NCBI RefSeq assembly: GCF_900603025.1
Contig: NZ_LR026975.1
Coordinates: 2,790,001-2,854,000 of the forward strand
Direction: 5' to 3'
Origin: Mycolicibacterium hassiacum DSM 44199
Lineage (GTDB): Bacteria; Actinomycetota; Actinomycetes; Mycobacteriales; Mycobacteriaceae
DNA: 64,000 nucleotides
The notes below the pieces were generated by a model. That model was not told where the DNA came from. It saw nothing but the letters and a program-made list of their open reading frames with translations, and did no database searches. The translations under genes were made by a program, and so were the position numbers. The first letter of the stretch is position 1, and every line of letters begins with the position of its first letter. Below, piece after piece: positions 1 through 8,293 of the stretch.

Positions 1-119
1 GGACTGTCGTTCAGCAGGACCACGACGCCGTCGTCGTCACGCTGGTCGAACAACTCCGCGGCGTTGAGCACGCATTGCCCCGATGAGACGCATTTGTCTT
101 GATCCACAGCGATTTTCAT
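1..119 (-). CDS. Ferredoxin of the P450-partner type, 3' end cut by window edge
   Basis: Only the first 39 residues are present. The protein begins MKIAVDQDKCVSSGQC and has the acidic stretch FDQRDDDGVV that is usual in short [3Fe-4S]/[4Fe-4S] ferredoxins delivering electrons to cytochrome P450s in actinobacteria. The first cluster motif reads CxxSxxC, with Ser at the position that varies between His, Tyr, Asn and others among mycobacterial ferredoxins. The rest of the cluster motif lies outside the window. The ATG begins one base after the stop codon of the upstream tetR gene, so the two are probably co-transcribed. A P450 gene further left is likely but not visible. Confidence 0.75.
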   Translation of the reverse strand, partial: MKIAVDQDKCVSSGQCVLNAAELFDQRDDDGVVVLLNDS

Positions 120-120
120 G

Positions 121-831
121 TCAGGGATACTCCGTGACGGGCGCCGTCCACAATCCGACGATCGCGTCGATGAGACCGGACGCCACCGACGACCAACTGG
201 TCCGGGGCGCCGCGGTTCCCTCGGCGAAGGCGCGCTCGAAATCGGCGCAGGTGTGCATCAACAAGTTGCGCGCCATGATGTTGCGCTCGGTGACCACGGT
301 CATCGGGAGATCGGGCAGGCACCGGGTGATGCCGTCGACCACCTGCTGCAACGCCGGCGATCCCATGGCGTCCTTCACCACGATCTTCTGGTAGGCGGGG
401 TCGGCGAGCGCCTGGGCGGCGAACCGCGCGTACCACGTGGGGTTGCCGAGCTGATCGAGATGTTCGGTGAGCGAGCGAACTAGGCATCCGATCCAGTCGC
501 GCAGGTTGGTGGAGTCGCCGATCTCGGCCACCATCCGGGTGAGCAGCCGCTCGATCGGGACGCGGTGCTTCTGCTCGATCGCACGCACCAGGTCGGTCTT
601 GGTGCCGAAGTGATATCCGACGGCCGCGTTGTTGCCCTGGCCGGCGGCCTCGCTGACTTGCCGGTTCGACACCGCGTACACCCCGTGTTCGGCGAACAGC
701 CGCTCGGCGGCGGACAGGATCGCCTCCCGGGTGTTGCTGGCCCGCTCGGTCCGGACCGTTCGGACCGGGCGGCCGTCGGTCCGTCCGGCTATCCGACGGG
801 CTGTGGTCACGGACTCAGTGAACCCGGTCAT
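121..831 (-). CDS. TetR-family transcriptional regulator
   Basis: This 236-residue protein has an N-terminal tail of about 25 residues, then a TetR helix-turn-helix (residues about 30-80: TREAILSAAERLFAEHG, then QVSEAAGQGNNAAVGYHF). The C-terminal all-helical ligand domain is not recognisable to a specific family. The ATG at 831 was chosen because the domain begins soon after it; a much longer open frame continues upstream but covers the SDR and hydrolase genes of other frames and is not real. Its start lies 6 bases from a 22-bp palindrome (837-858), a likely autoregulatory operator shared with the divergent hydrolase gene. It probably controls the ferredoxin/P450 unit and the hydrolase. Confidence 0.85.
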   Translation of the reverse strand: MTGFTESVTTARRIAGRTDGRPVRTVRTERASNTREAILSAAERLFAEHGVYAVSNRQVSEAAGQGNNAAVGYHFGTKTDLVRAIEQKHRVPIERLLTRMVAEIGDSTNLRDWIGCLVRSLTEHLDQLGNPTWYARFAAQALADPAYQKIVVKDAMGSPALQQVVDGITRCLPDLPMTVVTERNIMARNLLMHTCADFERAFAEGTAAPRTSWSSVASGLIDAIVGLWTAPVTEYP

Positions 832-836
832 ACTGA

Positions 837-858
837 TTAAGTCAAGCGATTGATTTAA
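837..858. promoter_or_regulatory. 22-bp palindromic operator candidate between tetR and hydrolase
   Basis: The half-site TTAANTCAANC is followed by its exact inverse GNTTGANTTAA, so 18 of 22 positions pair and the four unpaired positions are symmetric. It lies between the divergent starts at 831 and 907. It differs from the mycobacterial KstR (TNNAACNNGTTNNA) and KstR2 (ANCAAGNNCTTGNT) sites. The neighbouring TetR protein is the obvious candidate to bind it. Confidence 0.6.
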
Positions 859-906
859 GAATCTGGGTTCGTCCAGCGGATCGACACCCGATATGGTCGG
901 CTGACC

Positions 907-1638
907 ATGGTCGATTCCCGATTCGTTCACAACGGCGGGGTGCGGCTGCACTACCTCGATACCGGCCCCGGCACCGACCCCGCCGGCCGCCCGCCGGTGG
1001 TGTTCGTGCCGGGGATGACCGACGTCGCCGAGGACTACAGCGAGCTTCTGCCGTTGTTCGGGCGCCGAGCGGTCGTGGTGGAGTTGCGTGGCCACGGCCG
1101 AAGCGACGCGCCGGCAACCGGATACGACCTTGCCTCGTTGCGCTCCGATGTCGGTGCGGTGATCGACGCCGTCACTGACGGGCCGGTGCACGTGGTGACC
1201 TTCTCCCGCGGCACGAGTTACGCGCTGGCCTGGGCGATAGCGCATCCCGGCCGGGTCCGGTCGGTGTCGATCGGCGACTACACCCCGGAGGAGCGGGCGT
1301 TGCCCCAACCCCTGGCACAACGACTGCTCGACGGGCGCTGGCGTGGCACACCGGTAGCCGATCGGCTCGACCGGCGCGCAGCCGAGGCCACGTTCGCCGC
1401 CGCCCGGTCCCGGTCGTTGTGGGATGAGCTTGCGCGGCTGTCGGTTCCGTTGCTGGTCGTGCGCAGTGGTGAACGGGTGCTGATCACCGACGAGGAGTGG
1501 GAGCGCTACCACCGCACCTTCCCCGATGCGTGGCTGGTCGAGTTTCCCGACTCCCCGCACGACATCTTCCGCCCGGACCGCAGCCGCTACCCGCTGCTGG
1601 TGCGCGAGCACATCGACGTGGCCGACAAACTGACGTGA
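907..1638 (+). CDS. Alpha/beta-hydrolase
   Basis: A 243-residue alpha/beta-hydrolase. The N-terminal strand and oxyanion region read VVFVPGMTDVAEDY, the second strand VVELRGHGRSD, and the nucleophile elbow VTFSRGTS. The elbow is therefore x-F-S-R-G: the first glycine of the usual GxSxG is Thr. The catalytic His is probably in SPHDIF near residue 220. ATG 907 is the first start after the divergent promoter region. Convergent with the SDR gene at 1652 (13 bases between the stops). Substrate is unknown; ester, lactone or C-C bond hydrolysis are all possible. Likely controlled by the TetR protein encoded divergently. Confidence 0.8.
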   Translation: MVDSRFVHNGGVRLHYLDTGPGTDPAGRPPVVFVPGMTDVAEDYSELLPLFGRRAVVVELRGHGRSDAPATGYDLASLRSDVGAVIDAVTDGPVHVVTFSRGTSYALAWAIAHPGRVRSVSIGDYTPEERALPQPLAQRLLDGRWRGTPVADRLDRRAAEATFAAARSRSLWDELARLSVPLLVVRSGERVLITDEEWERYHRTFPDAWLVEFPDSPHDIFRPDRSRYPLLVREHIDVADKLT

Positions 1639-1651
1639 CCGCCGCATCGCC

Positions 1652-2464
1652 TCACCCGGATTTCGGCTTGCGCGCAATAACTTTGCCCGCCACGGTGCCG
1701 CCGTCGACGGGCAGCACGGTGCCGGTGACGTAACGCGACCGGTCGGTGGCGAGGTACAGCGCCGCCTCGGCGACGTCGTCGACGGTGCCTTCCCGTTTGA
1801 GCGGGCGGTCGTTGCGCATCTGCTCGCGGATCCGGGCCTCGAACTCCTCGAGCCGTCGGAGATCCTCGCCGGTCGCCGACTTCCGCACGATCGCGGTGCG
1901 GATGTTGCCGGGCGCGATGGCATTGACCCGGATCTCCCAGTGCGCCAGCTCGATCGCCGCCGACTTGGTGAACTGGATGACGGCGGCCTTCGAAGCCCGG
2001 TAGGTCATCACCCCGCCGCCGGCCTGGATACCGCCGATGGAGGCCAGGTTGATGATCGAGCCACCGCCGTGTTCGGCCATGTGCCGGGCCGCGTCGCGGG
2101 TTCCGGCCATCACCGCACGCACGTTGATGTGCATGACCTGATCGAAGTCGGCCAGATCGTCGTCGAGGAAACTGCGGTGCATCCGCCCCGACACCCCGGC
2201 GTTGTTGACCATCACGTGCAGGCCGCCGAAGCGCTCGACGGCGGTGTTCACCAGGCCGGTCACCTGCGCGACGTCGGCGACATCGGCCGCGAGGAAATGC
2301 ACACTGTCGCCGAGCTCCCGCGCCAGTGCGGCACCGGCCTCGGTGTCGATGTCACCGACGACCACCTTGGCCCCTTCAGCGGCGAACCGGCGTACCAGTC
2401 CCGCGCCCAACCCGCTCGCACCACCGGTCACCACCGCCACCTTGCCCGCCAGTTCTCCGGTCAT
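1652..2464 (-). CDS. Short-chain dehydrogenase/reductase (classical SDR)
   Basis: A 270-residue classical SDR. It has the cofactor motif TGGASGLG near residue 14, the NNAG motif near 88, a Ser in NLASIGG near 140, and the catalytic YRASK near 155. An acidic residue after strand 2 (GDIDTE) suggests NAD preference. It ends in a basic tail (GKVIARKPKSG). It probably oxidises or reduces a hydroxyl/keto group of a pathway intermediate. Last gene of the nine-gene mhp operon; its ATG overlaps the TGA of the preceding hydrolase as ATGA, indicating translational coupling. Exact substrate cannot be read from sequence. Confidence 0.85.
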   Translation of the reverse strand: MTGELAGKVAVVTGGASGLGAGLVRRFAAEGAKVVVGDIDTEAGAALARELGDSVHFLAADVADVAQVTGLVNTAVERFGGLHVMVNNAGVSGRMHRSFLDDDLADFDQVMHINVRAVMAGTRDAARHMAEHGGGSIINLASIGGIQAGGGVMTYRASKAAVIQFTKSAAIELAHWEIRVNAIAPGNIRTAIVRKSATGEDLRRLEEFEARIREQMRNDRPLKREGTVDDVAEAALYLATDRSRYVTGTVLPVDGGTVAGKVIARKPKSG

Positions 2465-3306
2465 CGCGCCGCCCTTTCGCTCTGCTCGGTCAAGAAGTCC
2501 AGGATCATCTCATTGACGACGTCGGGTCGCTCGATCTGCGGACAGTGCCCGGCGTCGGGCACAACCGCGGACTTGGCGCCCGGGATCTGACCGGCGATCT
2601 CCGCCGCCCACCCGCGCGGCAGCAGTTTGTCCCGACCCCCCTCGATGACCAGCACCGGCACCGTGATGCGGTGGTACGGCCGGGCGCTCGACGGCAGCGG
2701 CGGCGGATCCAGCCCGGGGCGGCGAAACCGCGCCGCGGCCAGGGCTTCCCAGGCACCGGGCGCGATGCTCGCCTCGTACCGCCGGCGCACGTAGTCCTCG
2801 TCGGCGGGATAGGCCGGGTCGCAGAACAGGGCGGTGACGATCCGGCGCATGGCCTCGAACGTCGCGTCGTAGTCGTAGAGGGCGGCCGAATGCTCGTTGC
2901 GCTGGATCTCCCCGCCCCCGCAGATGGCCACCAGGCTGCGCACCGGCAGCATCGGAGCGTCGGAGGTGGTGTCGGCGAACAGGTTGACCGCACCCATCGA
3001 ATTGCCGACGAAGTGCGCCGACTGCACGCCGACGGTTTCGCAGAACCGAGCGATGTGGCGGATCCGCATGCCGCGACCGTCGTTGAAGTCGATCACCTTG
3101 GCCGTGCCGCCGAAGCCCAGCATGTCCGGGGCCAGCACGCGGAACCGTTCGGCGAGCGCGGCGATGTTGCGCTCCCAAGCGATCTCGGCGCCGCCGCCGA
3201 ACTCCCCGCCGTGCAGCAGCACCACCGGCTCCCCGCGCCCGGCCTCCAGGTAGCTGGTAACCAGACCGTCCACCAGCACGGTCTTGTGCTCCACCGTCAC
3301 ACCCAT
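2461..3306 (-). CDS. Alpha/beta-hydrolase, C-C hydrolase-like
   Basis: A 281-residue alpha/beta-hydrolase with strand and oxyanion segment VVLLHGGEFGGGAEIAWE, nucleophile elbow FVGNSMG near residue 112, acid in GGRDKLLP and His in DAGHCPQ near 255. The shape of the N-terminal region resembles hydrolases of meta-cleavage products, although the operon already encodes an MhpC-type hydrolase, so it may act on a later product. The start at 3306 (MGVTVEH) lies 8 bases after the stop of the cyclase-family gene; a longer open frame upstream belongs to that gene's shadow. Coupled to the next SDR by ATGA. Confidence 0.83.
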   Translation of the reverse strand: MGVTVEHKTVLVDGLVTSYLEAGRGEPVVLLHGGEFGGGAEIAWERNIAALAERFRVLAPDMLGFGGTAKVIDFNDGRGMRIRHIARFCETVGVQSAHFVGNSMGAVNLFADTTSDAPMLPVRSLVAICGGGEIQRNEHSAALYDYDATFEAMRRIVTALFCDPAYPADEDYVRRRYEASIAPGAWEALAAARFRRPGLDPPPLPSSARPYHRITVPVLVIEGGRDKLLPRGWAAEIAGQIPGAKSAVVPDAGHCPQIERPDVVNEMILDFLTEQSERAAR

Positions 3307-3314
3307 CTGCCGCC

Positions 3315-4313
3315 CTACTTGATCGCCACCGGCGACACCGGCGCGCCGACCGCGCCGACGACCTTCAGCGGTGGTGCGACGAGCTGGAACTCGTACACCC
3401 CGTCGCCGGCGCAGTCGGCGACCAGCTCGGTCAGATCCCAGTACTCGCCGAGCATCAGCCCCATATCGCGCAGGCAGAGCATGTGCATCGGCAGGAAGGT
3501 GCCCTCCACCCCGTTGGCCGGGTCGGGGTCCTCGACCATCAGGTTGTCGGCGGCGACCGCCGCGACGTCGTGGTCGTGGAACCAGGAGGCGCAGGTCCAG
3601 TGCAGGCCCGCACCCGGTTCGGCGCCGTCGCCGGTGGACAGGAACCGGGTCCACCATCCGGTGTGCACCACGACGATGTCGCCCCGGGTGATCGTCACCC
3701 CCTGCGCGCGTGCGACATCGTCGAGTTCCTGTGGGGTGACCGGGGTTCCGGGTTCGAGAAAAACCTCGGCGCCGCGGTGCCGCACCACGTCGAGCAGGAC
3801 CCCGCGCGAGACGATTCCCTTCCGATCGACCTTCTCGATCCCGCAGCGGAACGCCCCGAAGCTGGTCACCGAGTCGGCCGGAAAGCCGTTGTAGAGCTTG
3901 TCCTCGTAGTACACGTGCGACAGCGCATCCCACTGCGTCGCCGCCTGCAGCGGCATGACGATCATGTCGTCGTTGAACCGGAACGGGTTGTCGACGAAGA
4001 ACTCGGCGACCTGGTGGGCCACCGAATTCCGCAGCCACTGCGGACCGTACTCGGCCAGCGTGCGGGCGTCCCCGCCGTCGACGGTCATCACGTGGGTCGG
4101 GTTCTGGCGGAACTGGAACGCACCCTGCGGCCCCGCGGAGCTGAAGTCGCCGCCGAGCGAGATGACCTTGCCCTTGCGCACCAGCGACGCGGCCTCGGCG
4201 ACCTTGTCGGCGGTGATCAGGTTGAGAGTGCCGAGTTCGTCGTCGTCCCCCCACCGGCCCCAGTTGCGGACCTCGTCGGCGACGCGGCGGAACTCGCTCA
4301 TGCTGTCGGCCAT
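3315..4313 (-). CDS. Cyclase-family (kynurenine formamidase-like) hydrolase
   Basis: 332 residues of the PF04199 cyclase family, metal-dependent hydrolases that open cyclic or amide substrates. The diagnostic block is TQWDALSHVYYEDKLYNG near residue 127. The family motif often starts with His (T-H-W-D), which is Gln here; the later His is kept. Other conserved blocks are GVLLDV and GDIVVVHTGW. The start at 4313 is preceded by GGGAGG at good spacing; 18 further codons upstream lack such a site. Sits inside the mhp operon, 28 bases after the SDR stop, so it likely hydrolyses a ring or lactone intermediate. Substrate unknown. Confidence 0.82.
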   Translation of the reverse strand: MADSMSEFRRVADEVRNWGRWGDDDELGTLNLITADKVAEAASLVRKGKVISLGGDFSSAGPQGAFQFRQNPTHVMTVDGGDARTLAEYGPQWLRNSVAHQVAEFFVDNPFRFNDDMIVMPLQAATQWDALSHVYYEDKLYNGFPADSVTSFGAFRCGIEKVDRKGIVSRGVLLDVVRHRGAEVFLEPGTPVTPQELDDVARAQGVTITRGDIVVVHTGWWTRFLSTGDGAEPGAGLHWTCASWFHDHDVAAVAADNLMVEDPDPANGVEGTFLPMHMLCLRDMGLMLGEYWDLTELVADCAGDGVYEFQLVAPPLKVVGAVGAPVSPVAIK

Positions 4314-4341
4314 TGTTCGCCTCCCGGTTGGTTGTCGGCGC

Positions 4342-5169
4342 TCACCGCCGGGGCACCTCCGCGGCAAGCTCTGACTCGCCGAGCGCGCCGCCGTCCACCC
4401 AGATCACCTGCCCGGTGATGTAGCTCGCCGCGCCGCTGTTGAGAAACACCAGCACCGCGGCCTGTTCGTCCGGCTCCGCCGAACGGCCCAGCGGTGTGCT
4501 GAACGAGTCCAGGTACTCCTGCCCGTAGGCGCGCCTGAGCTGATCGAGGATCGGGGTGTCGGTGACCCCCGGCGCGGTGCAGTTGATCCGAATCCCCTTG
4601 GCGCCCAGGACAGTGACGTGCGCCATTCCGTACAGGATGATCGCCTCCTTCGACAGCCGGTAGCCGCCGCCGTCCTGCACCGCATCCGGATGTCGGGCAC
4701 ACCAGTCCAGCCCCTCGGCCATCGACGTGGTGGCCACCAGACCCGCGGTCACCGCCGCGTTCTGCCGATACGCCCGGGCGGCCTGCGACGACACGTTCGC
4801 GATCGCCGATCCGGGTGGCATGACCGGCACCAGCGCCTCGGTGAAGTGCCGGGTGCCCAGGAAATTGATGGTGACCACCCGCAGCGGATCGCCGATCCCC
4901 GAGGACACCCCGGCAACGTTGAACAGCGCGTCGACGCGCCCGCCGTCCTCGGTGACGGCCGAGGCGGCCGCCTCGATGGACTCCGGATCCGACAGGTCCA
5001 GCGGGATGTAGCGGCTCACCGCCACCTGCGGGGGCCGCAGGTCCAGGCCGATCACCTCGCCGCCGAGTTCGGCGACCTGGCGGGCCACCTCAGCGCCGAT
5101 GCCCGATGCGCAGCCGGTGACGACCACGCGCCGGCCGTCATAGCGCAGCCGTTCCGCGATCCCTGCCAT
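4342..5169 (-). CDS. Short-chain dehydrogenase/reductase, 3-alpha-HSD-like
   Basis: 275 residues. Cofactor motif TGCASGIG near residue 18, Asp in GLDLR after strand 2 (NAD-type), FNVAGVSS in place of NNAG, a Ser in NVSSQAA and the catalytic YRLSKEA near 175. The missing NNAG and the long segment before the catalytic Tyr are typical of the 3-alpha-hydroxysteroid dehydrogenase / coniferyl-alcohol dehydrogenase-like SDR branch. This fits an alicyclic or steroid-like alcohol but does not prove it. Position: 29 bases downstream of the LLM gene in the mhp operon. The ATG at 5169 precedes the Rossmann fold by a normal distance. Confidence 0.82.
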   Translation of the reverse strand: MAGIAERLRYDGRRVVVTGCASGIGAEVARQVAELGGEVIGLDLRPPQVAVSRYIPLDLSDPESIEAAASAVTEDGGRVDALFNVAGVSSGIGDPLRVVTINFLGTRHFTEALVPVMPPGSAIANVSSQAARAYRQNAAVTAGLVATTSMAEGLDWCARHPDAVQDGGGYRLSKEAIILYGMAHVTVLGAKGIRINCTAPGVTDTPILDQLRRAYGQEYLDSFSTPLGRSAEPDEQAAVLVFLNSGAASYITGQVIWVDGGALGESELAAEVPRR

Positions 5170-5198
5170 GGGTTATCGAGTTGGTCGCGCGGCCGCGG

Positions 5199-6539
5199 TC
5201 ACTTCTCGACCGCGGCATCGGCGGCGGGGTTGCGGCTGTCCCAGCCCTGACCCGACCGCAGCTTCTGGGCGGCCTCCTCGATGCCGGCGGTCATCTCCCC
5301 CATCGCCAGCGACACCTCGTTGGCGGTGTAGTCGTTGCGCCCCTTGGGCAGGCCGCCGAAGGCATACGTCTCGTCGAACAGCGGCGCCGTGGACGCGGGC
5401 CGACGGGCCTCGACCTTTTCCAGCACCGGCTCGAGCCGCTTGGCCTTCTCGGCTTCGGCCTTCTCGTGGCGTTCGATGAACTCCGGCAGCACCTCTTTGC
5501 CCATCAGCTCGATGGACTCCATGGTCTCCTCGTGCCGGCGCGGGGTCAGCAGCAGGATCAGCTCGTCGACCCCGCTCTCCTCGTAGCCGCGCAGGAATTC
5601 GCGCACCGTGGCCGGGCTGCCGATCGGACCGCGCCCCGGACCGTAGACCAGGCTGGGATCCTGTTCGCACGCCTCGAGGTGTTTCTGCCACACCTGGGTG
5701 CGGCCCGGCGTGTGCATACCGGTCATGTAGTAGTGCATGATCCCGAACGCGAAGAACCCGCCGCCCTTGCCGAGCCGCTTGACGGCCTCCTCGTCGGTGC
5801 GCGCCAACATCATCGACAGGTCGCCGCCGATCGCCAGAATGTTCGGGTTGACCTGCGGCACGACGGGTGTGCACTTCTCCTCGAACTCGCGGTAGTAACC
5901 CTGAACCCGTTCGGCCAGCGGGCCCGGACCGGTGTAGGCGAAGCTCAATGCACCGAGTCCCCGCTGCGCGGCCATCTGCACCGATGCCGGGCGCGTGCAG
6001 GCCACCCACACCGGCGGGTGCGGTTTCTGCAGCGGCTTGGGAATCACGTTGCGCGGCGGCATCTCCACGTGTTCACCCTTGAAGCCGGTGAACGGCTCCT
6101 CGATCATGCAGCGGATCGATACCTCCAGCGCCTCCTCCCACATGGCGCGCTTGTCGGCCGGGTCGATGCCGAAACCGCCCAGCTCGCCGACCGATGACGA
6201 CTCGCCGGTGCCGAACTCCACCCGGCCGTTGGAGATCAGGTCCAAGGTGGCCACCCGCTCGGCCACCCGTGCGGGGTGGTTCACCGGTGGCGGCAGATGC
6301 ATGATGCCGAAGCCGAGTCGAATGTTCTTGGTGCGCTGACTCGCCGCGGCCAGGAAGATCTCCGGCGCGGTCGAATGGCAGTACTCCTCCAGGAAATGGT
6401 GTTCGGTCAGCCAGACCGTCGAGAATCCGGCTTTGTCCGCGAGCTCCACCTCGTCGAGCCCGTGCTGAAAGAGTTTCCGCTCGTCGTCCTCACTCCACGG
6501 CCGGGGCAGGGGGAATTCGTAGAACAGCGAGATCCTCAT
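5199..6539 (-). CDS. LLM-class flavin-dependent oxidoreductase
   Basis: 446 residues, luciferase-like monooxygenase (TIM-barrel) family using FMN or F420. Recognisable blocks: ISLFYEFPLPRPW at the N-terminus, TVWLTEHHFLEEY near 40, GFGIMHLPPPVNHPARVAER near 80, RVEFGTGES near 110, and NPNILAIGG. The C-terminal 70 residues are a charged helical extension (HEKAEAEKAKRLEPVLEKV) not needed for the barrel. Its ATG overlaps the stop of the KstD-like gene as ATGA. In the pathway it may insert oxygen (Baeyer-Villiger or hydroxylation), but FMN versus F420 use cannot be decided from sequence alone. Confidence 0.83.
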   Translation of the reverse strand: MRISLFYEFPLPRPWSEDDERKLFQHGLDEVELADKAGFSTVWLTEHHFLEEYCHSTAPEIFLAAASQRTKNIRLGFGIMHLPPPVNHPARVAERVATLDLISNGRVEFGTGESSSVGELGGFGIDPADKRAMWEEALEVSIRCMIEEPFTGFKGEHVEMPPRNVIPKPLQKPHPPVWVACTRPASVQMAAQRGLGALSFAYTGPGPLAERVQGYYREFEEKCTPVVPQVNPNILAIGGDLSMMLARTDEEAVKRLGKGGGFFAFGIMHYYMTGMHTPGRTQVWQKHLEACEQDPSLVYGPGRGPIGSPATVREFLRGYEESGVDELILLLTPRRHEETMESIELMGKEVLPEFIERHEKAEAEKAKRLEPVLEKVEARRPASTAPLFDETYAFGGLPKGRNDYTANEVSLAMGEMTAGIEEAAQKLRSGQGWDSRNPAADAAVEK

Positions 6540-8293
6540 TTGGTTACCTTCCCTGAATCGTGTGCCGAATCGGTCTGTGGGCCGGGCCCGCTGCCCAGCC
6601 GGCCTGCCAGGTGTTTCGCCGCGACGTACCCGAACGTCATGGCCGGCCCGATGGTCGCGCCGGCACCTGCGTAACTGCGGCCCATGAGCGCCGCGGAGTT
6701 GTTCCCGACCGCATACAGCCCCGGGACCACGCTGTCGTCGGCACGCAGCACCCGGGCGAACTCGTCGGTGCGCAATCCCCCAGAGGTGCCCAAATCTCCG
6801 AGGATGATCTGGAATGCGTAGTACGGGGGCTTGCCGAGCGGGTACAGGTTCGGGTTGGGCAGCGTCGGGTCGCCGTAGTAGTTGTCGTATGCCGAGTCGC
6901 CCCGGTTGAAGTCGTCGTCGTGGCCCTTGCGCGCCAGCTCGTTGAACCGGTCGGCGGTGGCCCGCAGTTGCTCCGGCGGCACCCCGATCTTGACGGCCAG
7001 CTCCTCGAAGCTGTTGCCCTCCTTGACCACCCCGGACTCCAGCCAGGTCCTGGGCACATGCCGCCCGGTGGGCACCGGCGCGAACGGCACCTTCGGGATG
7101 GGCAGGTGCCCGGCGATCACGTACCGGCGGAACGACCGGATGTCGGTGATCAGCCAGCACGGGATGTGCTGGACGCCGGACTTCTGGCCCTCGATCATCG
7201 CGTGCGCAAAGTCCATGTAGGGCGCGGCCTCGTTGATGAAGCGCTTGCCGGCGCCGTTGACGACGAACTGCGACGGCATCATGCGCTCGTTGAGCATGAA
7301 CTGCAGCCGACCGTCCGGCCAGCAGATCGCCGGGAACCACCAGGCCTCGTCGAGCAGATCGGTGGAGCCGCCGACCTTCTCACCGGCCCGGATCCCGTCC
7401 CCCATCGCGGCGGGATTGCCGAAGCTCCAGTCCTTTTCCAGCAGCGGCAAGTACTTGCGGCGCCACTGAAGGTCGTGGTCGAATCCGCCGGCGGCCAGGA
7501 TGACTCCGCGCCGGGCCCGGATCCGCCCGGTGGTGCCCTCGCGTTCGACGACGGCACCGATCACCGCACCGTCGGCATCGGTGATCAGCTCGCGCATCGG
7601 CGAGTTCAACCACAGCGGAACACCGCGGTCCTTGAGCGCCAACCGCATCCGGGCGGCCAGGGACTGGCCGATCGCTGCCATCCGGTCGCCGAAAACATGG
7701 GCCCGCACCATCCGCCAGATCAACTTGGCCAGCACCACCTTGCCGCGCCAGTTCTGCCGGATCTGATAGAACAGCCGCAGGTCCTTGGGCGCGAACCAGA
7801 TTCCCTTCGGCGCCAGCGCCAGTGGCTGCAGCAGATTCTGCTCCTCGTCGCCGAGTTTGCGCAGATCGATCGCCGGAACGTTGATGGTGCTGCCCAACTC
7901 CGAACCACCGGGAAGGTCCGGATAGTAATCGGCATAGCCGGGCTTCCACACGAACTCGAACCACGGGCTGAGCCGCTCGAGGAACTCCATCATCTCCGGG
8001 GCCGAGTCGATATAAGTGCGCAGCCGGGCGTCGCTTACCAGCCCGCCGGTGATCTGGCGCAGATACTCGAAGACGCCGTCCGGATCGGGCGCGTACCCTT
8101 CGCGCCGCTGCGCCGGCGCACCCGGCACCCAGATGCCGCCACCGGACAGCGCGGTCGATCCGCCGAACTTCGCGGACTTCTCCACGATCAGCGCATCGAG
8201 GCCGAACGCGTCGGCCGCCAGCGCGGCGGTCATCCCGCCGCCGCCGGAGCCGACGATGAGCACATCGACGGTGTGATCGAAGGACTCGGTCAT
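6536..8293 (-). CDS. FAD-dependent dehydrogenase, 3-ketosteroid delta1-dehydrogenase-like
   Basis: 585 residues. The N-terminal FAD motif is [16 protein letters not shown], followed by [17 protein letters not shown]. The substrate region has [13 protein letters not shown], and the C-terminal block has [18 protein letters not shown] and [15 protein letters not shown]. Tyr and Gly in PYYA...GDLG match catalytic positions of the KstD family, which desaturates 3-ketosteroid ring A. Whether the real substrate is a steroid is open; the neighbouring extradiol genes suggest it dehydrogenates an alicyclic ring toward an aromatic one. Overlaps mhpB (upstream) and the LLM gene (downstream) by ATGA on each side. 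Confidence 0.85.
   Translation of the reverse strand: MTESFDHTVDVLIVGSGGGGMTAALAADAFGLDALIVEKSAKFGGSTALSGGGIWVPGAPAQRREGYAPDPDGVFEYLRQITGGLVSDARLRTYIDSAPEMMEFLERLSPWFEFVWKPGYADYYPDLPGGSELGSTINVPAIDLRKLGDEEQNLLQPLALAPKGIWFAPKDLRLFYQIRQNWRGKVVLAKLIWRMVRAHVFGDRMAAIGQSLAARMRLALKDRGVPLWLNSPMRELITDADGAVIGAVVEREGTTGRIRARRGVILAAGGFDHDLQWRRKYLPLLEKDWSFGNPAAMGDGIRAGEKVGGSTDLLDEAWWFPAICWPDGRLQFMLNERMMPSQFVVNGAGKRFINEAAPYMDFAHAMIEGQKSGVQHIPCWLITDIRSFRRYVIAGHLPIPKVPFAPVPTGRHVPRTWLESGVVKEGNSFEELAVKIGVPPEQLRATADRFNELARKGHDDDFNRGDSAYDNYYGDPTLPNPNLYPLGKPPYYAFQIILGDLGTSGGLRTDEFARVLRADDSVVPGLYAVGNNSAALMGRSYAGAGATIGPAMTFGYVAAKHLAGRLGSGPGPQTDSAHDSGKVTK

Noticed and set aside
837..858. KstR2 binding site
   Set aside because: It has CAAG-CG-ATTG, which resembles CAAGNNCTTG, but one core position and the outer A/T differ, and the symmetry extends to TTAA ends that KstR2 sites do not have.
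121..1923. 600-codon open frame on the minus strand
   Set aside because: Only the last 236 codons (tetR) have a protein fold. The rest is the antisense/out-of-frame shadow of the hydrolase (907-1638) and the SDR, made open by high GC.
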